In this document: piece by piece, positions 16,752 to 24,107 of the stretch
Layout: every line of letters starts with the position of its first letter
How positions within the stretch are numbered: position 1 is the first letter of the stretch
Origin: Lentzea californiensis
GTDB taxonomy: Bacteria > Actinomycetota > Actinomycetes > Mycobacteriales > Pseudonocardiaceae
Assembly (NCBI RefSeq): GCF_024648825.1
Contig: NZ_JANBBE010000021.1
Span: forward strand, 1-64,000
Direction: 5' to 3'
DNA length: 64,000 bases
Notes under the pieces: generated by a model
Database searches by the model: none
Seen by the model: the letters and a program-made list of their open reading frames with translations, nothing else
What the model was told of the DNA's origin: nothing
Program-made: the position numbers and the translations under genes

Positions 16752-17264
16752 ATGAGAGTCCTCGCGATCACGGCCGCCGCACTCGTCGCCCTAGCCACCC
16801 TGGTGGCCCCGGCCCACGCGGCCGGGGCACCGATCTACCGCTACGAGATCATCGACCGCGCCAACAGCTGGCTGACGGCCAACAACGGCGTCCGGGTGCC
16901 CTACGACCAGAACCGCAAGTGGACCGACGGCTACCGCATGGACTGCTCCGGCTACGCCTCGATGGCCGCCCGGCTCGACAAGGTCCCGGACGCGCCCAAC
17001 ACCCAGGCGCTCGTCACCACCACCTGGACCTCGCCGATCTCGATGAGCCAGCTCACGCGCGGCGACCTGGTCATCGACGCGATCGGGGACGGCAACAGCC
17101 GCCACGTCGTCATCTTCGACCGGTGGACCGACTCGACCAGGACCCGCTACTTCGCCTACGAGCAGCGCGGCGGCTGGGGCACCGACTGGCGCAGCCACAC
17201 CTACGGCCTGGAGGCGAACTCCGAGTACAAGGCGCGGCGCCTGAACAACGTCATCGACAAGTGA
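16752..17264 (+). CDS. secreted NlpC/P60- or CHAP-like protein
   Basis: A 170-residue secreted protein. The signal peptide is MRVLAITAAALVALATLVAP followed by AHAAG with a likely cut after AHA. The mature part has a probable catalytic Cys in YRMDCSGYASM and a His in GNSRHVVIFDRW, spaced as in NlpC/P60 or amidase-like papain-fold hydrolases, so a cell-wall peptidase or amidase role is likely. GGGAGAAG precedes the ATG at 16752; the in-frame ATG at 16737 is less likely because it would lengthen the signal peptide past the ribosome site. Monocistronic. Confidence 0.8.
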   Translation: MRVLAITAAALVALATLVAPAHAAGAPIYRYEIIDRANSWLTANNGVRVPYDQNRKWTDGYRMDCSGYASMAARLDKVPDAPNTQALVTTTWTSPISMSQLTRGDLVIDAIGDGNSRHVVIFDRWTDSTRTRYFAYEQRGGWGTDWRSHTYGLEANSEYKARRLNNVIDK

Positions 17265-17304
17265 GCCCACCGGGCCCCGCCGGTCGGGGGCGCGTCGGCG
17301 CGGT

Positions 17305-17808
17305 TCACGCCGGCTGGGCCCGGCTGCGGTGGTTCGCCACGGCGACGCGGTTGGCGCACTTGGTCGAGCAGAACCGCCGCCGGCCGTTGCGACTGGTGTC
17401 CACGAACACCGTGTCGCAGCCGTCGCGGCCGCACGAGCCGATGCGCCCCGCGTCCTCGCAGAACAACGCCGCCATGCCCGCCGCCGTGTACGCCTTGAGC
17501 CGCACGTCGGTCGGCGCGTCCTCACGGGCGTAGTGCAGGTGCGGGGCGCGTCCGTCGTGCGTGGAGATGTAGTGCATGGTGGAGGACTGGGCCAGCAGCT
17601 CGTTGAGCAGCTCGACCGTGGGCGCGCGGAACGCGCTGCGCAGCCGTTCGATCCAGTCTCGTACGTCACGTTCCTGCCGTGCGTCCAGGGAGCCCAGGGG
17701 CTTGTAGTCCGACGCTTTCAGCACGTCGAGCAGGTGCGTGGCCGGGTCGGCGTTGACCAGCGTCGCGGCCAGTTCGGCGGCCGCCCCGCCGTAAGGGTTG
17801 AAATGCAC
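17305..17808 (-). CDS. CGNR zinc finger (ABATE domain) regulator
   Basis: A 167-residue protein with the C-terminal zinc finger SCGRDGCDTVFVDTSRNGRR followed by FCSTKCANRVAVANHRSR. This Cx4C...Cx3C arrangement with CANR is the CGNR finger. The N-terminal part with ELAATLVNADPA is the putative stress-related ABATE domain. These are thought to be DNA-binding transcription factors. The start is GTG at 17808, shared as a divergent region with the small Cys-rich protein at 17834. Confidence 0.88.
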   Translation of the reverse strand: MHFNPYGGAAAELAATLVNADPATHLLDVLKASDYKPLGSLDARQERDVRDWIERLRSAFRAPTVELLNELLAQSSTMHYISTHDGRAPHLHYAREDAPTDVRLKAYTAAGMAALFCEDAGRIGSCGRDGCDTVFVDTSRNGRRRFCSTKCANRVAVANHRSRAQPA

Positions 17809-17833
17809 TAGACCATGACATCAGGCTTGGCTC

Positions 17834-18040
17834 ATGATCGCCACCTGCCCCGCCTGCCACTGGCCCGCCACCTCCGCCGTGTCCTGCCACGGCACCGTCG
17901 CCTACGTCCGCTGCGTCTGCGGCCTGTTCCTCGTGCTCGAACGCGGCGTCGTCACCGCGACCGCGGGGACCAGCACGTTCGCCCCGATCCACCACACCCG
18001 TGGTGATCTTGCTAGTGTCCCGGACCGTGAGCCGTCGTGA
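17834..18040 (+). CDS. small zinc-ribbon-like protein
   Basis: A 68-residue protein with CPAC near the N-terminus and further cysteines in VSCHG and VRCVCGLF, which could form a zinc ribbon (Cys 5, 8, 18, 27, 29). I do not recognise a family. The end overlaps the start of the TetR gene (GTG at 18027), which suggests they are transcribed together. Small size lowers certainty, but cysteine spacing and position are suggestive of a real gene. Confidence 0.5.
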   Translation: MIATCPACHWPATSAVSCHGTVAYVRCVCGLFLVLERGVVTATAGTSTFAPIHHTRGDLASVPDREPS

Positions 18041-18641
18041 GCTTCTGTGCGACACCGCGATCCAGATCCTCGCGGTGGAAGGCGGCCGCGGCCTGACCCA
18101 CCGGGCGATCGACCGCGAGGCCGGCGTCCCCATCGGCACCACCAAGAACTACTTCCCGACCCGCGAGGCCGTCCTCACCGCCTGCGCCGCCCGCATGACC
18201 TCGCTGCACCGCGCCGCCGTGCAACGCCTGCGCGAGACGACCCCGCCCGACATCAGCGCCACCGACGTCGCCGAGCTCTACCCGGCCCTGCTGCGCCGCG
18301 CGGTCGCCGACGACCCGACGCAGATGCTCGCGATGGTCGAGCTCTACCTGGAGGCGGTCCGCCGTCCCGGTGTGCGCGAGGCGCTCTCGGGCATGGTCCT
18401 CGCCAACGCCGAAGCCGCCGCCGCGCTGCAACAGGCCGCCGGGCTGCCCTCGACGGTGCGCGACACGGGCCTGCTCGACGCCTACTTCCTCGGGGTGGCG
18501 ATCTCGCTGCTCGCACTGCCGGCGGAGACGCTGCGGACCGTCGGCCTGGACGACCCGTACGCGCTGGGCATCGGCGTGTTCTCCGCGACCGCGCCTAGCG
18601 CCGGCCCGTCACCAGAACGGCGATCAGCAGGGTCAGGCTGA
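18027..18641 (+). CDS. TetR family transcriptional regulator
   Basis: A 204-residue repressor. The N-terminal helix-turn-helix reads GLTHRAIDREAGVPIGTTKN followed by YFPTREAVL, the TetR recognition helix and the following helix. The rest is the usual all-helical ligand/dimerisation domain. The start is GTG at 18027, with TAGTGT at 18013-18018 eight bases upstream (leaderless). The 3' end overlaps the convergent membrane gene by 47 bases. Its target may be itself and that neighbour; no clear palindrome was found next to its start. Confidence 0.88.
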   Translation: MSRRELLCDTAIQILAVEGGRGLTHRAIDREAGVPIGTTKNYFPTREAVLTACAARMTSLHRAAVQRLRETTPPDISATDVAELYPALLRRAVADDPTQMLAMVELYLEAVRRPGVREALSGMVLANAEAAAALQQAAGLPSTVRDTGLLDAYFLGVAISLLALPAETLRTVGLDDPYALGIGVFSATAPSAGPSPERRSAGSG

Positions 18642-19248
18642 TCACCGCCGGGATCGCGAGCGCCACCGCGGGCCGGGCCAGCTTGAAGGGATCGCCGCTC
18701 AGCTGCGCGACGACCGCCCAGGTCGCGACACCGCCGCACACGAGCGCGACACCGCCCAGGCCGGCCGCCCCGCGCCTCTTGTGCCTCCTGCGCACCGGCT
18801 CCCGCCGAGCGTCCAGGCAGCGCGTGGTCAGTGCCGTGACGATGGCGGGACTGTTCTCGGTGAGCCCGCTGATGTGCAGCAGCTGCCCGTCGTTGAACCG
18901 GATCATGCAGCCGGCCTTGGAGTGCCCGGCGTGCTCGGCGACGTCGAGTGCCCGCACCTGGTCCCACGCCCAGGACTGCCGCACGCCGCCGAGAACGTGG
19001 ACGATGCCGTCCTCGTGGAGCTCGATCTCCTCGGGCGGGCCCTGTTTGACCAGCAGGACGGCCGCGGCACCGGTGTAGAACAGCAACGGCATGACGGCGA
19101 AGATCAGCCCGCGCTCGGCGCCGCCGAGGTCGATCACGAACGACAGGGCCAGCATCGCGGCGCTCACGAGCGCGACGACCGCCGTGACGAGGCCCAGGAC
19201 GCGCCGCCGGTCGCCGGCGACGGAGTGCGTGCTCAGCAGGGGACCCAT
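18595..19248 (-). CDS. hypothetical membrane protein with PH-like middle domain
   Basis: A 217-residue protein with two membrane helices at about 17-40 and 46-67, a soluble segment with IELHEDGIVHVLGGVRQSWA and a DQVRALDVAE block that resembles bacterial PH-like domains, and two more helices at the C-terminus after a basic stretch (RREPVRRRHKRRG). Unknown function. The reading frame has normal codon bias. Its 3' end overlaps the TetR gene on the other strand. Confidence 0.72.
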   Translation of the reverse strand: MGPLLSTHSVAGDRRRVLGLVTAVVALVSAAMLALSFVIDLGGAERGLIFAVMPLLFYTGAAAVLLVKQGPPEEIELHEDGIVHVLGGVRQSWAWDQVRALDVAEHAGHSKAGCMIRFNDGQLLHISGLTENSPAIVTALTTRCLDARREPVRRRHKRRGAAGLGGVALVCGGVATWAVVAQLSGDPFKLARPAVALAIPAVISLTLLIAVLVTGRR

Positions 19249-19252
19249 TCGA

Positions 19253-19780
19253 TCAACCTAGTTGGTGCGCCAACGCCGCCGTGAGCGTCGCGTAGGTCTG
19301 TTCGACGTCACCGCCGGCCTCGATCACGGTGACGTGAGGGGTCAGGTAGGCGGTGATGCGGTCGTGGCTGCGCCGGATCACGTCCGCGCCGCCGAGTGCT
19401 TCGACGACGTGGTCGATGTGGTGCTCGCGCCGCCGGTAGCGGCCGACCGCGGTCTCGGGCGGGGCGAGCAGCACGAACTCGAGGTAGTCCGCACCCGCGG
19501 CTTGGGCCGCCGCGGCGAACTTGTCGCGTTCGCTGTGCCGCATGATCAGCTGCGGCATCACGACGTCGTGGCCCGAGGCCAGGTGGGTGGCCGCCATGGC
19601 CAGGACGAGCGGGCGGACCAGGTTGACCGTGCCGTAGAAGTCCTCGCGCCAGCCGCCGACGAGCCGGACGATCTCGTCGGCGTCGAGGTCGAGCGTTCCG
19701 GGGTGGTCGGCGGCGTAGCGGGCGGCGATCGTGGACTTGCCGACGCCGGTGGGGCCGTTGAGGTGGATCAGCCGAGGCAC
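19253..19780 (-). CDS. P-loop NTPase, small-molecule kinase-like
   Basis: A 175-residue AAA/kinase-like protein with the Walker A LNGPTGVGKSTIA near its start and a DLDADEIVRLVGGW segment like a nucleoside or shikimate kinase substrate loop. The open frame continues upstream to 19921, but that part runs through repeat sequence. The GTG at 19780 is chosen because the protein then starts MPRLIHLNGPTGVGKS, the usual spacing, and a reverse-strand TAGCCT (19788-19793) lies seven bases upstream. That hexamer belongs to the CTAG-bounded repeat described separately. Substrate unknown. Confidence 0.82.
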   Translation of the reverse strand: MPRLIHLNGPTGVGKSTIAARYAADHPGTLDLDADEIVRLVGGWREDFYGTVNLVRPLVLAMAATHLASGHDVVMPQLIMRHSERDKFAAAAQAAGADYLEFVLLAPPETAVGRYRRREHHIDHVVEALGGADVIRRSHDRITAYLTPHVTVIEAGGDVEQTYATLTAALAHQLG

Positions 19781-19790
19781 CGGCCCCAGG

Positions 19791-19831
19791 CTAGCGGTGC
19801 CGCCCGGCACCGTTCCGGGCCACACCACTAG
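19791..19831. repeat. CTAG-bounded inverted repeat (short copy)
   Basis: A 41-base palindrome bounded by CTAG on both sides: CTAGCGGTGCCGCC on the left and, read on the reverse strand, CTAGTGGTGTGGCCCGGAA on the right. The right arm matches the arms of the element at 60518-60627 and the single arm at 695-708. Confidence 0.6.
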
Positions 19832-19867
19832 TGTCCTGCGCCGGAAATTCGTCATCAAAGTATGAAG

Positions 19868-19922
19868 GTTGATGAGGGGAGCTTTCATCAACCTCAGGTT
19901 TGGGAAAGCTCCCCTCATCAAC
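19868..19922. repeat. perfect 18-bp inverted repeat, REP/BIME-like pair 1
   Basis: GTTGATGAGGGGAGCTTT (19868-19885) is repeated as its exact reverse complement at 19905-19922. The left arm is itself a hairpin: GTTGATGA and TCATCAAC flank GGGGAGCTT. It lies between two genes transcribed in the same reverse direction, so it could also act as a strong RNA hairpin. Confidence 0.8.
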
Positions 19923-19954
19923 GTCGCGGGGCCTCAGCCACGCCGTCATCAACT

Positions 19955-20005
19955 GCACGCGGGGCGCTTTCGTGCGCTCCACGCGCACGAAAGCGCCCCG
20001 CGTGC
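19955..20005. repeat. perfect 23-bp inverted repeat, REP/BIME-like pair 2
   Basis: Arms 19955-19977 and 19983-20005 are exact reverse complements around a five-base loop. Each arm contains GCACG-CGGGGCGCTTT-CGTGC, again a small hairpin around a GGGG(C/A)GCTTT core like that of the pair at 19868. No T-run follows. Confidence 0.8.
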
Positions 20006-20051
20006 GGCACAAACGGCAGGGACTTCAGCGGCGGACTTCCGGCGTAGGGCA

Positions 20052-20921
20052 CTAGCGGTAGATCTTCGCCAGCTCGTCGATCGCCGTCGCCACCAGCGCG
20101 ATCGCGATGTCCGGCGACTTGCCGCAGCTCGCGGGCCGCGGCGGCACGGGCTGCTCGGTCAGCGTCACCCGCCACTCCCGTCCGTCGGCGTGCCGCACGG
20201 TCGCGGAGTCCGCGGTCTCGGCCACGACGGTGAGCACGTCGCGGGGCTCGCTGATCTTCTCGCGCACCGCGACCTCGGCGACCTGCCCTCGCGGGGTGAA
20301 GCAGGAGCGGCCCCGGCAGCGGTCGGCGACGATGCCCTCGGTGACGACGCGCTGCGCCAACTGGTGGTCGAGTCGCCCGTACAGGTGACCGGTGGGCAGC
20401 AGCACGCCGGTGGGCGCGAAGCGGTGGCCGCCGGTGTGGGTGCATTCCCAGAGGTTCAGCGCGGTGGCGATCGGGCGGCCGTACAGGGCGCAGCAGACGT
20501 CGCGTTTGCTGTTCGTGCAGATCAGCAGCAGCGGGTCGCGGACCGGGGTGCCGAACGCGGTGGAGCGGCCCTCACCCAGGGCCTCGAAGTCGAGTTCGAG
20601 GGCTTCCTCCGGCGAGGCCAGGTCGGCCTGTTCCAGCCACGAGGCGCCGGGCTTCGCCGAGGCCAGGTACAGGCGGCGCCTCGCGGGGACGTGGTCGTCG
20701 GCGTGCCTGCCGGGGCGGCGGATCAGCAGGATGCGCACACCGGTGCCGGCGGCGCGGCGTTGCAGTTCGGCGCCCAGTTCGGGGTCGAGGTGGCTCTCGG
20801 TCAGGGCGTCACGGCCCCATGGGCCCGGCTGTTCCAGGCACAGCCACGCCGTCGCGGTCGCGGCCGTGCCGGCCAGCGGTTCGCCAGCGAAGCCGGAGAG
20901 TGTCGAGCACCTCATCTGCAC
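20052..20921 (-). CDS. sucrase ferredoxin-like (thioredoxin-like [2Fe-2S]) protein
   Basis: A 289-residue protein of the Suc_Fer-like family. The iron-sulfur region shows CTNSKRDVCCALYG and, further on, CTHTGGHRFAPTGVLLP, the typical Cys/His motifs of this thioredoxin-like ferredoxin fold. The N-terminal half has RPGRHADDHVPARRRLYLAS. It probably binds a [2Fe-2S] cluster; its redox partner is unknown. Start at ATG 20921 or at ATG 20915 (MRCSTLSG). A TATAGAGT stretch on the reverse strand just upstream gives a plausible -10. Confidence 0.88.
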   Translation of the reverse strand: MQMRCSTLSGFAGEPLAGTAATATAWLCLEQPGPWGRDALTESHLDPELGAELQRRAAGTGVRILLIRRPGRHADDHVPARRRLYLASAKPGASWLEQADLASPEEALELDFEALGEGRSTAFGTPVRDPLLLICTNSKRDVCCALYGRPIATALNLWECTHTGGHRFAPTGVLLPTGHLYGRLDHQLAQRVVTEGIVADRCRGRSCFTPRGQVAEVAVREKISEPRDVLTVVAETADSATVRHADGREWRVTLTEQPVPPRPASCGKSPDIAIALVATAIDELAKIYR

Positions 20922-20946
20922 ACTCTATACGGCCGTTCGGGTGACG

Positions 20947-20964
20947 ACTAAGGCGACCCTTAGT
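20947..20964. promoter_or_regulatory. perfect palindrome in divergent promoter region
   Basis: ACTAAGG-CGAC-CCTTAGT is a perfect seven-base inverted repeat in the ~100-base gap between the divergent Suc_Fer-like and DoxX-like genes. A dimeric regulator site is plausible; no regulator gene is adjacent. Confidence 0.4.
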
Positions 20965-21024
20965 TGATCTGCGGATTCGATCATCGGTGGTTGTCTCCTC
21001 CGGGGCGGGGCTAGGTTCTCGTTC

Positions 21025-21396
21025 ATGAACGTCGCGATGTGGATCGTGTCGGGTGTGCTGGCCGCCCTGTACCTGATGGCGGGCTTCACCAAGCTGGTCA
21101 AGACCAAACAGGACCTGCTGGCCGAGCCGAGGATGGCCTGGGCGGGGGATTTCACGTCCGGGCAGGTCAAGGGCATCGGCGCGGTCGAGGTGGCGGGCGC
21201 GATCGGGCTGGTGCTGCCGTGGCTGACCGGCGTCGCGCCCATCCTCACCCCGATCGCGGCGCTCGGCCTGGCCCTGGTGCAGGTGGGTGCCGCGATCACG
21301 CACATCCGCCGCGGTGAGAGCGCCACGGTGCCGATCAACCTCGTGTTGTGCGCGCTGGCCGTGTTCGTGGCGGTCGTGCGCTTCGGTCAGCTCTGA
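21025..21396 (+). CDS. DoxX family membrane protein
   Basis: A 123-residue protein with four membrane helices and the DoxX-like pattern MAGFTKLVKTK, GIGAVEVAGAIGLVLPW and a charged loop THIRRGESATVPINLVL. Members are small membrane proteins linked to redox stress complexes. TAGGTT at 21012-21017 lies seven bases before the ATG. The C-terminal codons overlap the convergent SRPBCC-like gene by ten bases. Confidence 0.87.
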   Translation: MNVAMWIVSGVLAALYLMAGFTKLVKTKQDLLAEPRMAWAGDFTSGQVKGIGAVEVAGAIGLVLPWLTGVAPILTPIAALGLALVQVGAAITHIRRGESATVPINLVLCALAVFVAVVRFGQL

Positions 21397-21710
21397 AGCC
21401 GCCGCACCCGTTCCCGCATCGACGCCTCCAGTTTCGCCCGGTAGCCGATGAACAGCCTGTTCGCCAGGTAGACCGCCCAGTTGCCCTGCCTGGCGATGTT
21501 GTAGACGCGGTGACGCACGAGCGCGCCCTCGGGGTGGAGGTGCAGCGAGTCCTCGCCGCGATACCACCAGTCGCCCCAGTAGGCGATCACGCCCTGCTCA
21601 CGGTCCACGAGCCGATGCGGCCCGGACTCGCCGGCGTCGGCGAACATCCGCGCGCGCACGTCCTCCAACGGCGCGTGCACCACGCCGGTCACTTCGAACA
21701 GCAGTCTCAT
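21387..21710 (-). CDS. SRPBCC-like small protein
   Basis: A 107-residue protein, MRLLFEVTGVVHAPLEDVRA at its start, with a GDWWYRGEDSLHLHP strand pair and a C-terminal helix, reminiscent of a polyketide cyclase/START-type fold. The ATG at 21710 overlaps the stop of the upstream padR gene by four bases (ATGA), so the two are translationally coupled. Function unknown. The frame upstream of the ATG runs through padR and is not coding. Confidence 0.68.
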   Translation of the reverse strand: MRLLFEVTGVVHAPLEDVRARMFADAGESGPHRLVDREQGVIAYWGDWWYRGEDSLHLHPEGALVRHRVYNIARQGNWAVYLANRLFIGYRAKLEASMRERVRRLQS

Positions 21711-22294
21711 CGGTGCCTGTCCTCCCAGTCCTGGTAGCCGCCGACGGTGCCTTCGCGGGTGGCGGTGGCGAACCAGGCGAGCCAGGTGCGTTCGGCACGG
21801 AGCATGGCCATCCGGTAGTCGAGCTCGATCCACGCGAGCTGCGGCAGCCCCATGCCGGCGAGCTTCTCCAGCAGCACCGCCAGCGCGGCGAGCTGCTCGC
21901 CGACCGCGGCTTCACGCCGTGTCACGACCTGCAGCGCGTCGGCCGGGGGCAGCAGGCCGACCAGGGAGATGCCGGCCTCGAAGCGCGGGTACTCCCTGGC
22001 GGGCACGGCGATCAGCTCGCGCAGCCAGTCGTGCAACTCGGCCGTGCCCGCGGCGGTGACGGCGTAGACGGTGCGTTCGGGGCGGTTGCCGGCCTTCTGC
22101 ACGGCGGAGGCGGTGATCAGCTCGTGCCGGTGCAGTGACTCCACCACCGTGTACAGCGAGCCGTAGTTGAGCTTGATGACCTTCTCCTGGTGGCGTTCCC
22201 GCATGGTCTGTGCCATCTCGTAGGGGTGCATGGGCCGTTCCGACAGCAGGGCCAGCACCGCGAGGGCCAGGGGGTTCGTGCGTTTGAACGTCAT
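21707..22294 (-). CDS. PadR family transcriptional regulator
   Basis: A 195-residue PadR repressor. The winged helix has LALAVLALLSERPMHPYEMA, LNYGSLYTVVESLHRHELI and the wing with RTVYAVTAAGTAELHDWL. The C-terminal helical domain includes QLAWIELDYRMAMLRAERTW. The start at 22294 has GGGAG five bases upstream. The palindrome at 22293-22310 overlaps the start, consistent with autorepression and control of the divergent SDR gene. Confidence 0.92.
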   Translation of the reverse strand: MTFKRTNPLALAVLALLSERPMHPYEMAQTMRERHQEKVIKLNYGSLYTVVESLHRHELITASAVQKAGNRPERTVYAVTAAGTAELHDWLRELIAVPAREYPRFEAGISLVGLLPPADALQVVTRREAAVGEQLAALAVLLEKLAGMGLPQLAWIELDYRMAMLRAERTWLAWFATATREGTVGGYQDWEDRHR

Positions 22295-22327
22295 ATCCGC
22301 TCCCGTATATCCGGCACCGAGTATAGG
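22293..22327. promoter_or_regulatory. PadR operator candidate and SDR -10 element
   Basis: ATATCCG-CTCC-CGTATAT (22293-22310) is a near-perfect palindrome of the AT-edged kind bound by PadR proteins. TATAGG at 22322-22327 lies nine bases before the SDR ATG. Confidence 0.55.
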
Positions 22328-22336
22328 GTCTGCGGT

Positions 22337-23035
22337 ATGACTACGGTGATCACCGGGGGAAGCCGGGGTATCGGTGCCGCGACCGCGCGCAGGCTCGTGC
22401 GGGACGGACATCGGGTCGTGATCAGCTACCGCCGAGCCGAGGACGAGGCACGTGTGCTGGAGAAGGAACTCGGGGTGCTCGCCGTGCGGGCCGACATGGC
22501 GGACGAGCACGACGTGGCGCGCCTGTTCGACGCGGCCGGCGACGACATCACCGGTGTGGTGAGCAACGCCGGCATCACCTCCCCGTCCGGTCCGCTGGCG
22601 GAGCTGCGCACCGAGGACCTGCGCCGCGTGGTGGACGTCAACCTGGTCGGCGCGATCTTCGTGGCCCGCGAGGCGGCAAGGCGGATGAGCGCCGGTTCGA
22701 TCGTGAACGTCTCATCCGGTGCGGCGACGCTGGGCAGCCCGGGGGAGTACGTGCACTACGCCGCCACCAAGGCCGCCGTGGACGCGCTGACGATCGGCCT
22801 GGCCAAGGAGCTCGCGCCGCGCGGGATTCGGGTCAACTGCGTGCAGCCCGGCACGATCCGCACCGACATCCACCGCCTGTCCGGCGACCCCGGCCGCCCC
22901 GACCGCGTCGCCGCCCGCATCCCGCTGGGCCGCCCCGGTGAAGCCGATGAGATCGCGAACGCCATCGCGTGGCTGCTGTCGGACGAGGCCTCGTACACGA
23001 CGGGCGCGATCCTGCGGGTGACCGGAGGCATGTGA
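22337..23035 (+). CDS. short-chain dehydrogenase/reductase
   Basis: A 232-residue classical SDR. The cofactor motif is TGGSRGIGAATARRL, the NAG motif is VSNAGITSPSG, and the active-site serine and YxxxK are in IVNVSSGAATLG and YVHYAATKAAVDAL. The ending DEASYTTGAILRVTGGM is typical of FabG-like enzymes. Probable NAD(P)H-dependent oxidoreductase with unknown substrate. It is divergent from padR and shares its control region; the frame is open upstream through padR but the ATG at 22337 gives the family start. Confidence 0.92.
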   Translation: MTTVITGGSRGIGAATARRLVRDGHRVVISYRRAEDEARVLEKELGVLAVRADMADEHDVARLFDAAGDDITGVVSNAGITSPSGPLAELRTEDLRRVVDVNLVGAIFVAREAARRMSAGSIVNVSSGAATLGSPGEYVHYAATKAAVDALTIGLAKELAPRGIRVNCVQPGTIRTDIHRLSGDPGRPDRVAARIPLGRPGEADEIANAIAWLLSDEASYTTGAILRVTGGM

Positions 23036-23092
23036 ACCTGTGGTCTTTCGCCTCTGCGAGCGGTGTTCGCACTGCCCGTAGGCTTCTCCGTC

Positions 23093-23722
23093 ATGTCCGC
23101 GCCCACGCTCACCGACTTCGTGCTCGCCAACACGACACTGGCCCCCGTGCCGCTGGTGCCCGAGGTGCTGCTGCACAGCGCGGCCGAGGCGATGGACCTG
23201 TGGGAGCTGACCCACCACGACCAGCCGCCGTTCTGGGCGTTCCCGTGGGCGGGCGGCCAGGCCCTGGCACGGCACCTGCTCGACAACGCCGGCCTGGTGC
23301 GCGACAAGAAGGTCTTCGACCTGGCCTCGGGTTCCGGGCTGGTCGCGATCGCCGCGGCACTGGCCGGGGCGGACGTGGTGACCGCCAACGACATCGACCC
23401 GCTGGCACTGGCCGCGGTGCGGCTCAACGCCGCCGCCAACGGCGTCACGGTGCACGCCCTGGACGGTGATCAGCTCGACGGTGACGCGCACGGCGCCGAC
23501 GTCGTGCTCGCCGGGGACGTGTTCTACGACGCGGAGATCACCGCGCTGGTGCTGCCGTTCCTGAGCAGGGCCGCGGCACGGGGCGCGGTGGTGCTGCTCG
23601 GGGACCCGGACCGCGCGCACCTGCCGCGCGACCGGTTCACCGCCCGCGCCCGCTACCAGGTGCCGGTACCGCTGACGCTGGAGAGCACCGAGACCCGCGC
23701 CGCCACGGTCTGGCGCGCCTAG
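23093..23722 (+). CDS. class I SAM-dependent methyltransferase (METTL20/ETFB-KMT-like)
   Basis: A 209-residue methyltransferase. Motif I is VFDLASGSGLVAIAAALAGA, motif II TANDIDPLALAAVRLNAAAN, and a later ADVVLAGDVFYDAEI acts as motif IV. The DLxSGSG...AxDIDPxA...LNA wording is that of the protein-lysine methyltransferase group including METTL20. TAGGCT at 23079-23084 lies eight bases before the ATG (leaderless). Target unknown. Confidence 0.87.
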   Translation: MSAPTLTDFVLANTTLAPVPLVPEVLLHSAAEAMDLWELTHHDQPPFWAFPWAGGQALARHLLDNAGLVRDKKVFDLASGSGLVAIAAALAGADVVTANDIDPLALAAVRLNAAANGVTVHALDGDQLDGDAHGADVVLAGDVFYDAEITALVLPFLSRAAARGAVVLLGDPDRAHLPRDRFTARARYQVPVPLTLESTETRAATVWRA

Positions 23723-23735
23723 TGCGGACCAGGGT

Positions 23736-24098
23736 CTAGCTGGTCACCAGGCAGAACGGATGCCCGGCCGGGTCGGCGTAGACGCGGAACCCGACGTGCT
23801 TGGACGAACCTTCGAGCAGCGTCGCGCCTAGGGCCAGTACGAGCGGCTCGGCGACGTCGAGGTCGGTGACCATGACGTCGAGGTGGATCTGCTGGGGGTG
23901 CTCCTGGCCGGGCCAGCGCGGCGGCGAGTAGTCCTCGACGCGCTGGAACGACAGGCGCCGGCCGTTCGCCGTGACGAGCGTGGACCAGTCGCCGTCGGAG
24001 TCGGTGATCTCACCACCGACGACCTGCCGGTAGAACCCGGCGAGCGCGCCGGGGTCCGGGCAGTCGATCACCACGTCGTAGAACTCACCGATCACCAC
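23736..24098 (-). CDS. VOC family protein
   Basis: A 120-residue VOC protein with YDVVIDCPDPGALAGFYRQV, a HLDVMVTDLDVAEPLV second half and ADPAGHPFCLVTS at the end. Paralogous in layout to the protein at 322-693. The gene is nine bases downstream of the ZIP transporter start of transcription order (24857 to 24108), so the reverse-strand genes 25750 to 23736 may be cotranscribed. Ligand unknown. Confidence 0.88.
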   Translation of the reverse strand: MVIGEFYDVVIDCPDPGALAGFYRQVVGGEITDSDGDWSTLVTANGRRLSFQRVEDYSPPRWPGQEHPQQIHLDVMVTDLDVAEPLVLALGATLLEGSSKHVGFRVYADPAGHPFCLVTS

Positions 24099-24107
24099 CC
24101 CGGAAAT

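Noticed and set aside
23711-23745. CTAG...CTAG pair near the end of the methyltransferase gene
   Set aside because: The 21-base stretch does not match the arms of the CTAG-bounded repeat.
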